Made by a program: the position numbers and the translations under genes
Shown here: piece after piece, positions 6,456 through 7,354 of the stretch
Numbering within the stretch: the stretch's first letter is position 1
Layout of the letters: every line of letters begins with the position of its first letter
Notes under the pieces: generated by a model
Database searches by the model: none
Told to the model about the DNA's origin: nothing
What the model saw: the letters and a program-made list of their open reading frames with translations, nothing else
Assembly (NCBI GenBank): GCA_018663815.1
Contig: JABJPQ010000197.1
Coordinates: 1-7,354, forward strand
DNA length: 7,354 bases
Direction of reading: 5' to 3'
From: Halobacteriovoraceae bacterium
GTDB lineage: Bacteria; Bdellovibrionota; Bacteriovoracia; Bacteriovoracales; Bacteriovoracaceae

Positions 6456-7354
6456 TTATATCATCCAGTCAAAAGAATTCTTGGGTGGTCTTGGAATCAT
6501 AAGGTCCCCACCGAAGTAGACAACTTCACCGGCCAGACCATGACAAAGAAAAAATGGCATTGATTCCGTGAAACCATAGGCTCCCGTTTGATGAAATTGA
6601 ATCCAGTCTCCAATCTCAATATCTTGGGGGAGATCGAACGTTCCCAAATTATCAAGTGCGGTGCAAAGAGGACCGTGCACTTGATAGGGTTTTGTTTTTT
6701 GTTGGGATAGCTTAAAGCTATTGGCCGGAAAAGCCTGGTTAACGAGAGCGACCCTTGCAATATGGTTGATTCCACCTTCACAAACCAATATATCCTTGCC
6801 GCGACTATTTTTTTTATCGATAATTTTTGTAAAATAAGTTCCACACTCACCAACGATGTAGCGACCAAGTTCCATCCATATTTTATTTAATTGATATTTC
6901 TTTTTAAGTTTGACTAAAATTTTATGTACGTCGCTAAAAAGAATAGGTTTCTCATTTTCTGTGTAAGGGATACCTAATCCTCCACCTAAATCTAATATAT
7001 CAAGTTTTACTTGTAATGATTTGGCCAAAATTTGTAGTTCATTAATTATTTTGGTCCAAATAATTTCTAATTGAGAAATATCAAGAATATTGCCCCATTG
7101 AAAAACATGAAAACCAACAATATTTAGTTGAGATAAAGATGAGATCTCGCAATCTTTCCATTCATCCAGACCAATACCAAAAGGAGTGATTTCATTTCCT
7201 CCTAGGACAGATGAGCCTTGTTCCCAGTCTAGTTGTACTCTTAGCAAACAATCGATTTTCTTTTGGTGGGATAAAGCAACTTCATTTAACCACAATGCTT
7301 GGTTCTCACTTTCTAGTACGATGGTTTGTACGCCAGATTTAACTAAATGTTCTA
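6456..7354 (-). CDS. PLP-dependent decarboxylase, ornithine/DAP decarboxylase superfamily (BtrK-like), 5' partial
   Basis: This is the C-terminal part of a fold-type III (alanine racemase-like) amino-acid decarboxylase. The frame stays open to the right edge, giving about 299 visible codons; the TTG at 7295 is not the true start. Roughly the first 100 residues, including the PLP lysine, lie outside. Motifs seen: GFHVFQWGN (bases about 7115-7089), the PLP-phosphate loop LDLGGGLGIPY (about 6995-6963), ELGRYIVGECG (about 6872-6840), HGPLCTALDNLG with the cross-subunit Cys and Asp (about 6674-6639), and GAYGFTES (about 6584-6561). ELGRYIVGE, the GPLCTxLD pattern and GAYGxTxS followed by FFLCH resemble the exosortase-A-associated decarboxylases and BtrK, which decarboxylates an aminoacyl carrier-protein substrate, more than free ornithine or diaminopimelate decarboxylases. 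It ends one base before the next gene and is the first visible gene of the operon. Assignment to the superfamily is firm; the substrate is inferred. Confidence 0.88.
   Translation of the reverse strand, partial: EHLVKSGVQTIVLESENQALWLNEVALSHQKKIDCLLRVQLDWEQGSSVLGGNEITPFGIGLDEWKDCEISSLSQLNIVGFHVFQWGNILDISQLEIIWTKIINELQILAKSLQVKLDILDLGGGLGIPYTENEKPILFSDVHKILVKLKKKYQLNKIWMELGRYIVGECGTYFTKIIDKKNSRGKDILVCEGGINHIARVALVNQAFPANSFKLSQQKTKPYQVHGPLCTALDNLGTFDLPQDIEIGDWIQFHQTGAYGFTESMPFFLCHGLAGEVVYFGGDLMIPRPPKNSFDWMI

Noticed and set aside
6497..6868. A 123-codon minus-strand frame within the decarboxylase gene.
   Set aside because: It is an alternative frame of a gene whose own frame carries all the family motifs.

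Overview
The window is an almost gapless, AT-rich stretch (GC in the mid-thirties percent by eye) with seven protein genes and no RNA genes, insertion sequences or CRISPR arrays. Base composition, short-overlap packing and unfamiliar secreted proteins beside ordinary metabolic enzymes suit a Gram-negative such as a Bacteriovorax/Halobacteriovorax-type member of Bdellovibrionota. That placement is inference; no marker gene is present.

Left third (about 1-2880, plus strand): three genes joined by ATGA overlaps. The first runs in from beyond the left edge and encodes an unrecognised, mostly helical protein with a glycine-rich hydrophobic block and a lysine-rich tail. The second encodes an unrecognised 456-residue protein with a signal peptide and cysteines suited to disulfides. 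The third encodes a 102-residue DUF2288-family protein.

Right two thirds (7354-2872, minus strand): four enzyme genes read leftwards as one tight operon. In transcription order they are a fold-type III PLP-dependent decarboxylase (5' end beyond the window) resembling the BtrK / exosortase-associated group, a zinc-dependent M14-like succinylglutamate desuccinylase/aspartoacylase-family enzyme, a class I/II aminotransferase with ACC-synthase-like motifs, and an adenosine-deaminase-family hydrolase. Junctions are a 1-base gap and two GTGA overlaps, so coordinated expression is very likely. The content (amino-acid decarboxylation, amide hydrolysis, PLP chemistry, adenosine-type deamination) suggests a small-molecule pathway whose product cannot be named from this window.

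The two transcription units converge and their final genes overlap by 9 bases, with no convincing terminator between them. The tetranucleotide GGCC is also strikingly common throughout the window, in all genes and on both sides of the convergence point.
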